Source of the DNA: JBAYSY01 sp041675885
GTDB lineage: Bacteria > Pseudomonadota > Alphaproteobacteria > Rhodobacterales > Rhodobacteraceae
Length of the DNA: 53,426 bases
Reading direction: 5' to 3'
Assembly: GCA_041675885.1 (NCBI GenBank)
Contig: JBAYSY010000019.1
Location: 1-53,426 of the forward strand
Both the position numbers and the translations under genes were made by a program. The notes under the pieces are model-generated. The model was not told where the DNA came from, ran no database searches, and saw nothing but the letters and a program-made list of their open reading frames with translations. This document shows, piece by piece, positions 1 through 8,844 of the stretch (positions are counted from its first letter, which is position 1; every line of letters begins with the position of its first letter).

Positions 1-1
1 G

Positions 2-40
2 TTGCGCCGTCAGGCGCAAGAGGGGGGCAGACGGCCCCCC
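2..40 (-). terminator. paired hairpins downstream of the 2-hydroxyacid reductase gene
   Basis: Two consecutive hairpins lie just past the stop codon of the minus-strand gene at 55-987: a 7-bp stem GGGGGGC/GCCCCCC at 22-40 and a 7-bp stem TTGCGCC/GGCGCAA at 2-19. There is only a weak T run, so termination is inferred from position and structure. The 19-nt inner hairpin recurs identically at 45127-45145. Confidence 0.45.
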
Positions 41-54
41 TTGCCCGGCCGGTC

Positions 55-987
55 TCAATAACCCCGGCCGCGTTCGACCAGATGCAGGAAGGGTTCGCCC
101 GCTTCGCCGCGGCGGATGTTCTCGGCGATCACATGGGCGGCGGTTTCGGGCCGGGTGTCGGCGGCGATATGCGGGGTGACGGTGACCTTCGGATGCGCCC
201 AGAACGGGTGGTCCGCAGGCAGCGGTTCCACCCGGAACACGTCGAGCGTGGCATGGCCGAGCCGCCCGGCGTCGAGCGCCGCCAGCAGCGCGTCGTCGTC
301 GATCAGCGCGCCCCGGCCCGGATTCACGACCACCGCGCCCTCGGGCAGCCATGCAAGCCGCCGGGCGTCGAGCAGGTTTTCGGTATCCGGCGTCAGCGGC
401 AGCAGCGTCACCACGATCTGCGCCCGGCGCAGCGCGGCCTCCAGCCCGGCCTCACCAGACAGGCACTCGAAGCCCGGAATGTCGCGCGGCGAGCGGCTCC
501 AGCCCAGCACCGGGAAGCCGAGTGCCAGCAGCGCCCGGCCGCAAGCCTGCCCCAGTTCCCCGAGCCCGAGGATCGCCACCGGCCGTTCGCGGGCCAGGGG
601 CGGCACCACCGGATCCCAGCCCGCCTCGCCGCGGATGTAGCGGTCGAGCCCGAGGTGATGGCGCAGCACCTGCCCGGCCACCCATTCGGTCATGCCCTCG
701 GTCAGCGCCGGATCGACCATCCGGCACAAGGGCATGGTCAGGGTCGGGTTGCCGACGATCTTCTCGACCCCGGCCCAGAGGTTCAGCACCGCCTTCGCCC
801 GGGTGAAGGGGCGGAAGTCATCGACCACCGCGCCGTTGGCGGCGATGATGTAATCGACCGCCGCCGGGTCGGGGGCCTCGGGCGTCGCCACGGCGTCCAG
901 CCCGGCGGCGGAAAAGGCATCGGCCAGCGCCACCTCATAGGCGGGCCAGCGCCGGGGGCCTGCGGCGAAGAAGACGTTGATCGGCAT
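55..987 (-). CDS. glyoxylate/hydroxypyruvate reductase (D-2-hydroxyacid dehydrogenase, GhrA-like)
   Basis: 310 aa, the usual length for GhrA-type NAD(P)H-dependent reductases, which reduce glyoxylate to glycolate and hydroxypyruvate to glycerate in the cytosol. A Rossmann motif GLGELGQACG is near residue 141. The family signature NPGRGALIDDDALLAAL (around 222-238) carries the catalytic Arg, and the C-terminal PHIAADT gives the active-site His; the Glu lies in FRVEPLP. It is the last gene of the minus-strand elongasome cluster, starting 4 bp after the rodA stop, so it is probably co-transcribed with it, although no functional link to wall synthesis is obvious. The family is clear; substrate preference is not, so no symbol is assigned. 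Confidence 0.86.
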   Translation of the reverse strand: MPINVFFAAGPRRWPAYEVALADAFSAAGLDAVATPEAPDPAAVDYIIAANGAVVDDFRPFTRAKAVLNLWAGVEKIVGNPTLTMPLCRMVDPALTEGMTEWVAGQVLRHHLGLDRYIRGEAGWDPVVPPLARERPVAILGLGELGQACGRALLALGFPVLGWSRSPRDIPGFECLSGEAGLEAALRRAQIVVTLLPLTPDTENLLDARRLAWLPEGAVVVNPGRGALIDDDALLAALDAGRLGHATLDVFRVEPLPADHPFWAHPKVTVTPHIAADTRPETAAHVIAENIRRGEAGEPFLHLVERGRGY

Positions 988-991
988 CGGT

Positions 992-2131
992 TTACCTCGG
1001 CCGGTGGATATGCGCGCTCTGCACCAGTCCGAAGGCGATCATCAGCACCAGCATCGCCGACCCCCCGTAAGAGACCAGCGGCAGCGGCGCCCCCACCACC
1101 GGAACGAGCCCGGTCACCATGGCAATGTTCACGCTGAAATAAAAGAAGAAATTGCCCGCGATCCCGAGGATCAGCAGCGCCGAGAACCGATCCTTCGTCC
1201 CCAGTGCCGAGGCGATGCAGAACATCACGATCAGCGCGTAGAGGATCAGCAGAGAGAAACCGCCGACGAAGCCCAGTTCCTCGGACAGGGTGGTGAAGAT
1301 GAAGTCGGTGTGTTTCTCGGGCAGGAAGTTCAGCCGCGACTGCGTGCCCTGCATGAAGCCGCGCCCGGTCCAGCCGCCCGAGCCCATGGCGATCTTGGCC
1401 TGGCTGATGTGATAGCCCGCGCCCAGGGGGTCGGAGGCCGGATCGAGGAAAGTGTCGATCCGGCGGTACTGGTAGTCCTTGAGCAACTGCCATTCTGTCC
1501 CGCGCGAGGTGAGCGCGGCGGTGACCGCGCCCACGCCCGCCGCCCCCACCGCGGCGAAGTAGGCCCAGTGGACCCCGGCCACCAGCATCACCACCGCGCC
1601 GCCGCCCAGGAGCATCAGCGCCGTGCCCAGATCGGGCTGGCGCAGCACGAGAAACACCGGCACGAGGATCATCATGAGCGGGATCAGCACCCAGAGCGGC
1701 CGCGAGGTCTTGCGGATGTCGAGCCAGTCGTAATAGGCCGCCAGCATCATCACCAGCGTCACCTTGGCCAGTTCCGAAGGCTGCAACCGGATCACCCCGA
1801 GGTTCAGCCAGCGCTGCGCCCCCATGCCGACCACGCCGAAGAACTCGACCGCGAGCAGCAGGAGCAGCGTCAGCACGAAGGCGATCCCCGCCATGTTGCG
1901 CCAGAACCAGACCGGCACGAAGGCGACCGCGAACATCAGGACCAGCCCGAGGCCGAAGCGTTTCATCTGCGGCTCGGCCCAGGGGTGCAGCGCGCCCCCG
2001 GCGACCGAATAGAGCATCAGGAAGCCGATCGAGGCCACGGCGGTCACCAGAAGCACGATCGGCCAGTTGATGTGCCAGAACTTGCGCAGCCCGCTCGGCA
2101 TCCGTTTGACGGTGTATTCAAGATAGCTCAT
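992..2131 (-). CDS. rodA: rod shape-determining protein RodA (SEDS peptidoglycan glycosyltransferase)
   Basis: 379 aa, polytopic inner-membrane protein of the FtsW/RodA/SpoVE family. These proteins polymerise lipid II glycan strands with a partner class B PBP during lateral wall growth. Many hydrophobic segments are visible, together with family blocks LGTALMLLGGG (about 190-200), TQSRLNFLPEKHTDFIFTTLSEE (split here as TQSRLNFLPE and KHTDFIF, about 265-287) and the C-terminal LPLVSYGGSAM. It follows the PBP2 gene by 4 bp, the standard mrdA-rodA pairing. The ATG chosen begins MSYLEYTVKR. The call is secure. Confidence 0.97.
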   Translation of the reverse strand: MSYLEYTVKRMPSGLRKFWHINWPIVLLVTAVASIGFLMLYSVAGGALHPWAEPQMKRFGLGLVLMFAVAFVPVWFWRNMAGIAFVLTLLLLLAVEFFGVVGMGAQRWLNLGVIRLQPSELAKVTLVMMLAAYYDWLDIRKTSRPLWVLIPLMMILVPVFLVLRQPDLGTALMLLGGGAVVMLVAGVHWAYFAAVGAAGVGAVTAALTSRGTEWQLLKDYQYRRIDTFLDPASDPLGAGYHISQAKIAMGSGGWTGRGFMQGTQSRLNFLPEKHTDFIFTTLSEELGFVGGFSLLILYALIVMFCIASALGTKDRFSALLILGIAGNFFFYFSVNIAMVTGLVPVVGAPLPLVSYGGSAMLVLMIAFGLVQSAHIHRPR

Positions 2132-2135
2132 CGCC

Positions 2136-4079
2136 CTAGGCCCTCGACTGGCCGGGGCTGTCCGGCGGGGCGGGCGGGCGCAGGTCGAGGCCGCGCAACT
2201 GGCTGTCGATGCGGTTGCGCTGGTTCGCCGGATAGGCCGAGAGCGGCGGCAGCCCGCCGTTCAGCGCGTAAAGCAGGATGTCGCGCGCCACCGGCGCGGC
2301 GGCCGAACCGCCGCCGCCGTGCTCGACCACCACCGAGACGGCGATCTTCGGCGCCTCCATCGGCGCATAGGCGACGTAAAGCCCGTGGTCGCGCCGGTTC
2401 CACGGAAGCTGGTCGTTGCGGATCACACCCAGTTCGCGCTCGCGCCTGGTGATGTTGCGCACCTGGCTGGTGCCGGTCTTGCCCGCGATCAGCATGGCCG
2501 GGTCGGCGGAGCGGGCCCGAAAGGCGGTGCCTGCCTCGCTGTTGGTCACCCCGGCCATGCCGCGGCGCACCAGACGCAGATGCGCCTCGTTCAGGCCGAG
2601 CGGCGGCGCCTCGGGCACCGGCAGCTCCTCGCCGTCGATGCTGCGGATCAGCCGGGGCGACACCGCCTTGCCGCTGGCCAGCCGGGCCGTCATCACCGCA
2701 AGCTGCAAGGGCGTGGACAGCACATAGCCCTGGCCGATCGAGGCGTTGATCGTGTCGCCGATCCGCCATTCCTCGCCGCGCCGCTCGCGCTTCCACTCGC
2801 GCGAGGGGTTGAGCCCCTCGGAGATCGCCGACATCGGCAGGTCGTGGCGCTGGCCGAAGCCCAGTCGCACCGCCATCTCGGCGATGGCGTCGATGCCGAC
2901 CCGCTGGGCGATCTCGTAGTAATAGACGTCGCAGCTTTCCACCAGACTGCGGTGCAGGTTCACCGTGCCGTGCCCGCCGTGCCGCCAGCAGTGGAAGCGC
3001 CGCCCGCTGGCGTCCAGATGGCCGGGGCAGCGCACGGTGGTCTCGGGGGTGATGACGCCCGCCTCCAGCGCCGCCATGGCCACCACCATCTTGTAGGTCG
3101 AGCCCGGCGGATAGGCCCCCTGCACCGATTTGTTCGCCAGCGGCCGGTATTCGTGATCCATCAGCCCGCGATAATCGGGCACCGAGATGCCGCGCACGAA
3201 CAGGTTCGGGTCGAACGAGGGCGCCGAGGCGATGGCGAGCAGGTCGCCCGACTGGACATCCATCACCACGGCCGAGGCGCTTTCCTGCCCCAGCCGGGCC
3301 TGGCAGAAGTTCTGCAACCCGGCGTCCAGCGTCAGGCGGGTGTCGGCGCCGGTGGTGCCCTCGCGCCGGTCCAGTTCGCGCATCACCCGGCCGACGGCAT
3401 TGACCTCGATCCGCTTCGACCCGGCGGTGCCGCGCAGCACGTCTTCCAGCCGCCGCTCGACCCCGATCTTGCCGATCTGGAACTTGGGGATCTGCAACAC
3501 CGGATCGGGGTCATCGAGCTGTTCCAGATCGCTTTCCGACACCGGGCCGACATAACCCACCACATGGGCGAAATCCTCGGCCAGCGGATAGTGGCGCGAC
3601 AGGCCGACCTCGGGCGTGATGCCGGGCAGGGCGGGGGCGTTCACGGAAACCGCGGCGATATCCTCCCAGCGCAGGCGGTCGGCCACGGTGATCGGCACGA
3701 AGGGGCTGCGGCGGAACACCTCCTGCAAGCTGCGCTCGACCTCGGCCTCTGACAGGGGGATCACCCGGGCGAGGCGGTACAGCACCTCTTCGACGTCGCC
3801 CGCGTCCTCGCGCGTGACCACCACGCGGTAGTTCTGTTCGTTGCCGGCGATCAGCACCCCGTTGCGGTCGAGGATCAGCCCGCGCGTCGGCGGGATCAGC
3901 CGGATCGAGACCCGGTTTTCCTCGGCCAGCAGGCGGAACTGGTCGCCCTGATCGACCTGCATGTGGCGCATCCGCAACCCGAGCGCTGCGACCACCGCCG
4001 CCTGAAAACCGCCAAGGAACATCGCCCGGCGGCTGATCCTGCGGGCGCTTTCCAGCGTATCGCGGGGCGAGCGCCTCAT
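2136..4079 (-). CDS. mrdA: penicillin-binding protein 2 (elongation-specific D,D-transpeptidase)
   Basis: 647 aa, typical for PBP2. It cross-links new peptidoglycan in the elongasome from the periplasmic face of the inner membrane. A single N-terminal membrane anchor (about 20-40, FLGGFQAAVVAALGL) precedes the PBP dimerisation domain and a C-terminal transpeptidase domain. All active-site motifs are present: SxxK as STYK (in PPGSTYKMVV), SxD/N as SCD (in VESCDVYYY) and KTGT (in AGKTGTSQ). Its start overlaps the mreD stop by 4 bp, indicating translational coupling. It pairs with RodA encoded immediately downstream. Confidence 0.97.
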   Translation of the reverse strand: MRRSPRDTLESARRISRRAMFLGGFQAAVVAALGLRMRHMQVDQGDQFRLLAEENRVSIRLIPPTRGLILDRNGVLIAGNEQNYRVVVTREDAGDVEEVLYRLARVIPLSEAEVERSLQEVFRRSPFVPITVADRLRWEDIAAVSVNAPALPGITPEVGLSRHYPLAEDFAHVVGYVGPVSESDLEQLDDPDPVLQIPKFQIGKIGVERRLEDVLRGTAGSKRIEVNAVGRVMRELDRREGTTGADTRLTLDAGLQNFCQARLGQESASAVVMDVQSGDLLAIASAPSFDPNLFVRGISVPDYRGLMDHEYRPLANKSVQGAYPPGSTYKMVVAMAALEAGVITPETTVRCPGHLDASGRRFHCWRHGGHGTVNLHRSLVESCDVYYYEIAQRVGIDAIAEMAVRLGFGQRHDLPMSAISEGLNPSREWKRERRGEEWRIGDTINASIGQGYVLSTPLQLAVMTARLASGKAVSPRLIRSIDGEELPVPEAPPLGLNEAHLRLVRRGMAGVTNSEAGTAFRARSADPAMLIAGKTGTSQVRNITRRERELGVIRNDQLPWNRRDHGLYVAYAPMEAPKIAVSVVVEHGGGGSAAAPVARDILLYALNGGLPPLSAYPANQRNRIDSQLRGLDLRPPAPPDSPGQSRA

Positions 4080-4615
4080 AGCCGCCTCCCCATCGCGTCC
4101 AGTTCACCCGTCGCGGGCTTGCGCAGCCCGAGGCCCAGCCGCAGCACGCCCACCACCAGCGGATAGGCGGCGATGCTGCCCGCGATCTGCGCCAGCGCAT
4201 GGCCGAAGGCGACCTGCGGCAGCATGACCAGCGCAAGCGCCAGCCGGTAGCCCAGCAGCATGGCGCACATCACCACGGCGACCATGATCCATTCGGTGAC
4301 AAAGGCGATCTCGCGCGAGAACTGGGCGCGGCGGCGCAGGAACTCGGTCCCCATGAGCATGAGCGCGGCCCAGAGGCCGGGCGGGCGCATCAGCAGCAGA
4401 TCCTCGATCAGCACCATCGCGGCGATCAGCAGCGCGGGCACGAACTCGGGCCGCCGCAGCACCAGCGCGCAGGTCAGGCACAGCACGAAGTCGGGCGCGG
4501 GCCAGGCCCCGGCCTGATGCCCCAGCGGCAGCAGGCGCAGATAGATCAGCCCGACGACCACCGCCGCGAACAGCGCCCGCCAGCCCCAGACCGTGCCCTT
4601 CAGCGCATCAGCCAT
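4076..4615 (-). CDS. mreD: rod shape-determining protein MreD
   Basis: 179 aa, small polytopic membrane protein with about five or six hydrophobic helices (for example LFAAVVVGLIYLRLL and FVLCLTCALVL near the N-terminus). MreD bridges MreC and the RodA/PBP2 synthase in the elongasome. Sequence conservation in this family is low, so the call relies on length, topology and position between mreC and mrdA. Its start overlaps the mreC stop by 8 bp and its stop overlaps the mrdA start by 4 bp. Confidence 0.9.
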   Translation of the reverse strand: MADALKGTVWGWRALFAAVVVGLIYLRLLPLGHQAGAWPAPDFVLCLTCALVLRRPEFVPALLIAAMVLIEDLLLMRPPGLWAALMLMGTEFLRRRAQFSREIAFVTEWIMVAVVMCAMLLGYRLALALVMLPQVAFGHALAQIAGSIAAYPLVVGVLRLGLGLRKPATGELDAMGRRL

Positions 4616-5558
4616 CGGCGGCCTCCGCCCTCGGTTCGGCCGTGTCGGGGGCGGCGATGTCCAGATCGGCGGCGGGGTCGGCCAGATCGGGGTCCGGCAG
4701 GTCGGGCGGCGGGATCAGCGCGCCGGTGTCGTCGATCCGCTCGGCCTCGTGGCTGCGCAGCACCCGCAGGAATTCCAGCCGCTGGTAATCGGCCGAAAGC
4801 GTCGCGCGCAACCGCCGGTCGGGGCCCTGCACCACCTGACCGACCAGCAGCCCGGCCGGAAACAGCCCGCCGTCGCCCGAAGTCACGATCCGGTCGCCCG
4901 GCCGTACAAGGTCGGACTTCTCGATGAAATCCAGGGGCGGCAGCGGCGTGTTGTCGCCCGACAGGATCGCCCGCTGGCCCGAGGGCTGCACCGTCACCGG
5001 CACCCGGCTGTTGGCGTCGGTCAGCAGGATCACCCGGCTGGTGCTGCGCCCCACGCCCGAGATCCGGCCGACAAGCCCGAGCCCGTCCATCGTCGCCCAG
5101 CCATCGACGATCCCGTCGCGGGCGCCGACGTTGATCAGCACCGACTGCCGGAACGGACTGCCGGAATCCGCCAGAACCACGCCGGTCACATGGGTCAGCC
5201 GCGGGTCCAGCCGCACCTGATTGAGGTCCAGCAGCCGCGCGTTGGCCTGTTCAAGCTGCAAGGCGGCCTCGCGCCAGGCCTTCATCTGCTGCAACTCGCG
5301 GCGCAATTCGCGGTTCTGCTCATAGACCCTTGTGTAGGACTGGAACTGCTCGATCATGCCGGTGGCCCGGGTCACCGGCCGCATCGCCCATTCCATGTTG
5401 GGCACCACCCGATCGACCAGCGCCACGCGCAGCCGTTCGACCCGGGGGTTGTCGATCCGCCAGATCAGGAACAGCGACAGCAAGACCAGCACCAGCATCC
5501 CGATCAGGATGCGGCGGACGGGTCTTGTGTATTCCTGTCCGGTGTTGTCCCGCGCCAC
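4608..5558 (-). CDS. mreC: rod shape-determining protein MreC
   Basis: 316 aa bitopic periplasmic scaffold protein. One membrane segment (ILIGMLVLVLLSLFLIW, about 18-34) is followed by a predicted coiled coil rich in Glu/Gln/Arg (YEQNRELRRELQQMKAWRE, about 80-98) and a beta-rich MreC core with family-like segments VTGVVLADSG and VGRISGVGRSTSRVILLTD. The tail is acidic and Ala/Pro/Asp-rich. The gene sits between mreB (40 bp upstream) and mreD (8-bp overlap) in a single operon. MreC organises PBP2 and RodA outside the cytoplasm. Confidence 0.95.
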   Translation of the reverse strand: MARDNTGQEYTRPVRRILIGMLVLVLLSLFLIWRIDNPRVERLRVALVDRVVPNMEWAMRPVTRATGMIEQFQSYTRVYEQNRELRRELQQMKAWREAALQLEQANARLLDLNQVRLDPRLTHVTGVVLADSGSPFRQSVLINVGARDGIVDGWATMDGLGLVGRISGVGRSTSRVILLTDANSRVPVTVQPSGQRAILSGDNTPLPPLDFIEKSDLVRPGDRIVTSGDGGLFPAGLLVGQVVQGPDRRLRATLSADYQRLEFLRVLRSHEAERIDDTGALIPPPDLPDPDLADPAADLDIAAPDTAEPRAEAADG

Positions 5559-5598
5559 GATGCCCCCACCATTCCCGGGCCCCCGGTTCCCGGGCTGT

Positions 5599-6636
5599 TC
5601 AGCTGTCGTAATCTATCACATGCCGGAGCTGGTTCTCGAATTCCAGCGCCTTGCCGGTGCCCAGTGCCACACAATTCAGTGACTCATCGGCCACCGAGAT
5701 CGGCAGGCCGGTCTGTTCGCGCAGCGCAAGGTCCAGATCGCCCAGGAGCGCGCCGCCGCCGGTCAGCATCACGCCCCGATCGACGATATCGGCGGCAAGG
5801 TCGGGCGGCGTCGCCTCCAGCGCCTGCATCACCGCGTCGCAGATCTGCTGCACGGTTTCCGAAAGCGCCTCGGCCACCTGCGCCTGATTGATCTCGGTCT
5901 CCTTCGGCACGCCGTTCAGCAGGTCGCGGCCACGGATCACGATCGAGGTGCCGCGCCCGTCGTCGGGCATCCGTGCCGTGCCGATGGTGGTCTTGATCCG
6001 CTCGGCGGTGGAATCGCCGACCAGAAGGTTCTGGTGCCGCCGCAGATAGCTGATGATCGCATCGTCCATCCGGTCGCCGCCGACCCGGACCGAGCGGGCA
6101 TAGACGATATCGCCGAGGCTGAGGACCGCGACTTCGGTGGTGCCGCCGCCGATATCGACCACCATCGAGCCGGTCGGGTCGGTGATCGGCATCCCGGCGC
6201 CGATGGCGGCGGCGATCGGTTCGGCGATCAGCCCGGCGCGGCGCGCGCCCGCCGACAGCACCGACTGGCGGATCGCCCGTTTCTCGACCGGGGTCGCGCC
6301 ATGCGGCACGCAGACGATGATCTTCGGCTTGCTGAATGTCGTGCGTTTGTGGACCTTGCGGATGAAATACTTGATCATTTCCTCCGCCGTGTCGAAATCG
6401 GCGATGACGCCGTCGCGCATCGGCCGGATCGCCTCGATACTGCCGGGGGTGCGGCCAAGCATCAGCTTGGCGTCCTCGCCCACCGCCAGAACCTGCTTCT
6501 TGCCGTCCTTGACGTGATAGGCGACGACCGAGGGCTCGTTCATGATGACGCCGCGCCCCTTGACATAGACGAGCGTGTTCGCCGTGCCGAGGTCGATGGC
6601 CATGTCCGACGAGAAGAGGCCCGAGAAAATCGACAT
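5599..6636 (-). CDS. mreB: actin-like rod shape-determining protein MreB
   Basis: 345 aa, normal MreB length. Actin-fold ATPase motifs are intact: phosphate-1 DLGTANTLVYVKG (about 16-28), phosphate-2 VVDIGGGTTEVAV (about 162-174) and the adenosine motif LTGGGALLGDLD (about 289-300). The N-terminal MSIFSGLFSSD is typical of alphaproteobacterial MreB. MreB forms membrane-bound filaments that direct the elongasome. It is the first gene of the mreBCD-mrdA-rodA operon, so the operon promoter should lie in the gap 6637-6970. Confidence 0.98.
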   Translation of the reverse strand: MSIFSGLFSSDMAIDLGTANTLVYVKGRGVIMNEPSVVAYHVKDGKKQVLAVGEDAKLMLGRTPGSIEAIRPMRDGVIADFDTAEEMIKYFIRKVHKRTTFSKPKIIVCVPHGATPVEKRAIRQSVLSAGARRAGLIAEPIAAAIGAGMPITDPTGSMVVDIGGGTTEVAVLSLGDIVYARSVRVGGDRMDDAIISYLRRHQNLLVGDSTAERIKTTIGTARMPDDGRGTSIVIRGRDLLNGVPKETEINQAQVAEALSETVQQICDAVMQALEATPPDLAADIVDRGVMLTGGGALLGDLDLALREQTGLPISVADESLNCVALGTGKALEFENQLRHVIDYDS

Positions 6637-6970
6637 CCTGTCCTGATCCTGTGCTGCGCAAAACGGGGGCGGGGCCCGCGACTCTGCTGCCGGGCGGGCG
6701 CGTCCTTATATGCGGGAGGCAGGGCAAGGGAAAGGGGTATGGCCGCACGCCCCGGCCGTCACGGGGGCGGGCGGGGTGCGCCGGGGCAGGGCGGAAACCC
6801 CGAAAATGTTGTAAAACCGAAAGCCGGGCGGGCGAGGCATGTCAAGACCGCGCCGCAACCCGTTGATCCTGCGTGGAAGGGCAGGGGCCGGATGTTGCCA
6901 AAGTGCAATCAGCACTTTTTCGCGACTTCGGCCCCGAAACTGCCCGAAACCCCTGGCCTCCCCCGCTTCG
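6637..6970. other. intergenic region: mreB upstream control region and leuA 3' flank
   Basis: 334 bp with no supported gene. The region must hold the promoter of the mreB operon, which reads leftward. A TTGACA hexamer occurs on the minus strand at 6840-6845, but no convincing -10 element sits at the usual spacing; an AT-richer TTTTACAACATTTT tract follows at about 6800-6815. The short translated frames here are compositionally random. Confidence 0.4.
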
Positions 6971-8548
6971 TCAGGCGCTTGCGGCCTCGTCGGGGCGGGT
7001 CTTCTGCCGCCGCCACATCAGCTTGTTGAGCGCGTTGACATAGGCTTTCACGCTTGCCACCACCGTGTCGGTATCGGCCGACTGGCCGGTGACGATCTTG
7101 CCGTCCTCCTCCAGCCGCACGCTTACGGTGGCCTGCGCGTCGGTCCCCTCGGTCACCGCATGGACCTGGTAGAGCGCGAGCCGCGCGGTATGCGGGAACA
7201 GCATCTTGACCGCGTTGAAGGCGGCATCCACCGGCCCGTCGCCGGTGGCGTCCACCGTGTGCTCCACCCCGTCGATGGCCAGCGTCAACCCGGCCTCTTG
7301 CGGGCCTTCGGTGCCGCAGACCACCCGCAGGCGCCGCACTTGCAGATGGTCGTGCTCGGTATTGGTGGCCTGATCGGCCATCAGCGCCACGAGATCGTCG
7401 TCATAGACCTCCTTCTTGCGGTCGGCCAGATCCTTGAACCGGACGAACACGTCCCGAAGCTGGTTGTCGCCCATCTCGTAGCCCAGGTCGCGCAGCTTGG
7501 CGCGCAGCGCCGCCCGGCCGGAATGCTTGCCCATCACCAGGTTGGTGGCGGCCAGCCCCACATCTTCGGGGCGCATGATCTCGAAGGTTTCGGCGTTCTT
7601 CAGCATCCCGTCCTGGTGGATGCCGGATTCATGGGCGAAGGCGTTCTTGCCCACCACCGCCTTGTTGAACTGCACCGCGAAGCCCGAGACGCTGGCGACC
7701 CGGCGCGAGATGTTCATGATCCTGGTGGTATCGACCCCGGTGCGGTAGGGCATGATGTCGTTACGCACCTTCAGCGCCATCACCACCTCTTCCAGCGCGG
7801 TATTGCCCGCGCGCTCCCCGAGGCCGTTGATCGTGCATTCGATCTGCCGTGCCCCCGCCTCGACCGCGGCCAGCGAGTTCGCCGTCGCCATGCCCAGGTC
7901 GTTGTGGCAATGGGTCGAGAACACCACCTTGTTGGCGCCCGGCACCTGCTCGATGAGCATCCGGATCAGGTCGGCGGATTCGCGCGGCGCGGTATAGCCC
8001 ACGGTATCGGGGATATTGATCGTGGTGGCGCCCGCCTTGATCGCGATCTCCACCACCCGGCGCAGATAGTCGTGTTCGGTCCGGGTCGCGTCCATCGGCG
8101 ACCATTGCACGTTGTCGCACAGGTTGCGCGCGTGGCTGACCGTCTGGTGGATCAGGTCGGCCATCTGGTCCTGCGTCAGGTTCGGAATCGCCCGGTGCAA
8201 GGGCGAGGTGCCGATGAAGGTATGGATTCGCGGCTGGCGCGCGTGTTTCACCGCCTCCCAGCAGCGGTCGATATCCTGGACGTTGGCGCGCGACAGCCCG
8301 CAGATCACCGCGTCCTGCGCCTGTTTCGCGATGTCGCGCACCGCCTCGAAGTCGCCCTGCGAGGCGATGGGGAAGCCCGCCTCGATGATATCCACCCCCA
8401 TTTCGTCCAGCAGCCGGGCGATCTCCAGCTTTTCGTCGTGGGTCATGGTGGCGCCGGGCGACTGTTCGCCGTCGCGCAGGGTGGTGTCGAAGATCAGAAC
8501 GCGGTCCTGTCCGGCGATCTTGCCAGCGGTTCTTTCGGTCTGGGTCAT
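6971..8548 (-). CDS. leuA: 2-isopropylmalate synthase
   Basis: 525 aa, matching the long bacterial LeuA form. It condenses acetyl-CoA with 2-oxoisovalerate, the committed step of leucine synthesis, in the cytosol. The HMGL-like TIM barrel carries DTTLRDGEQSPG (about 21-32), with metal- and substrate-binding residues, and the STHCHNDLGMA metal-binding block (about 206-216). The C-terminal LeuA dimer/allosteric domain (about 370-515) senses leucine. A leucine-rich leader peptide and a strongly structured leader precede the gene (8549-8722), pointing to attenuation. Confidence 0.97.
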   Translation of the reverse strand: MTQTERTAGKIAGQDRVLIFDTTLRDGEQSPGATMTHDEKLEIARLLDEMGVDIIEAGFPIASQGDFEAVRDIAKQAQDAVICGLSRANVQDIDRCWEAVKHARQPRIHTFIGTSPLHRAIPNLTQDQMADLIHQTVSHARNLCDNVQWSPMDATRTEHDYLRRVVEIAIKAGATTINIPDTVGYTAPRESADLIRMLIEQVPGANKVVFSTHCHNDLGMATANSLAAVEAGARQIECTINGLGERAGNTALEEVVMALKVRNDIMPYRTGVDTTRIMNISRRVASVSGFAVQFNKAVVGKNAFAHESGIHQDGMLKNAETFEIMRPEDVGLAATNLVMGKHSGRAALRAKLRDLGYEMGDNQLRDVFVRFKDLADRKKEVYDDDLVALMADQATNTEHDHLQVRRLRVVCGTEGPQEAGLTLAIDGVEHTVDATGDGPVDAAFNAVKMLFPHTARLALYQVHAVTEGTDAQATVSVRLEEDGKIVTGQSADTDTVVASVKAYVNALNKLMWRRQKTRPDEAASA

Positions 8549-8722
8549 GGCGGTATCTCTCTCGTTCCTCAGCGTGTGGCCTGATGCGGGGTCCGGGCGC
8601 TGGCTACCTCCGAGCGGTCGCGCCCGGGGGCACGCTCAGAGGCTGCTAAGGAGAAGGAGGCCACGGGTGGACAGGGGGGCGATTTCCCCCGGTGTGTGGA
8701 TGATATGTGCGACCCGTGCCAT
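8549..8722 (-). promoter_or_regulatory. putative leuA leader (attenuator) region
   Basis: Between the leader peptide stop and the leuA ATG the minus-strand transcript can fold into a large hairpin: an outer stem AGCGTG/CACGCT and an inner stem CCGGGCGC/GCGCCCGG, ending just before the purine-rich ribosome-binding site (GAGGAACGAGAGAG). No U-run follows the stem, so a classical Rho-independent attenuator is not evident; sequestration of translation or Rho-dependent control are alternatives. The regulatory call is an inference from the leader peptide and its position. Confidence 0.6.
8636..8722 (-). CDS. leucine-rich leader peptide upstream of leuA
   Basis: 28-codon ORF: it starts MARVAHIIHTPGEI and ends STRGLLLLSSL, with four consecutive Leu codons (CTC CTT CTC CTT) and a terminal Leu before TGA. 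This is what is expected of a leader peptide whose translation reports charged tRNA-Leu supply. It lies 87 bp upstream of leuA on the same strand. No good Shine-Dalgarno precedes the ATG. A CATAGT hexamer 8-13 nt upstream could place the transcript start very near the ATG, so leaderless translation is possible (inference). Confidence 0.62.
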   Translation of the reverse strand: MARVAHIIHTPGEIAPLSTRGLLLLSSL

Positions 8723-8751
8723 GCTTGCGACTATGGCGCGGCGCGGCGGCA

Positions 8752-8776
8752 AAGAAAAGCCCCCTTCGTGGGGGAA
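8752..8776 (-). terminator. intrinsic terminator upstream of the leuA leader
   Basis: On the minus strand CCCCC-ACGAA-GGGGG is followed by CTTTTCTTT, a good stem-loop plus U-rich tail. It lies between the erpA-like gene and the leuA leader peptide, and probably insulates leuA from upstream readthrough. Confidence 0.65.
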
Positions 8777-8844
8777 TCGGGAAAAATCGAGCGGTGTCCG
8801 TTGATCGTGCCGGTCGGCGGGGGCGGGACATCCGGTTTTGCCCG

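Noticed and set aside
82..1137. Long plus-strand open frame opposite the reductase gene
   Set aside because: Antisense shadow in GC-rich DNA; Arg/His/Gln-rich with no domains, while the minus strand holds clear reductase motifs.
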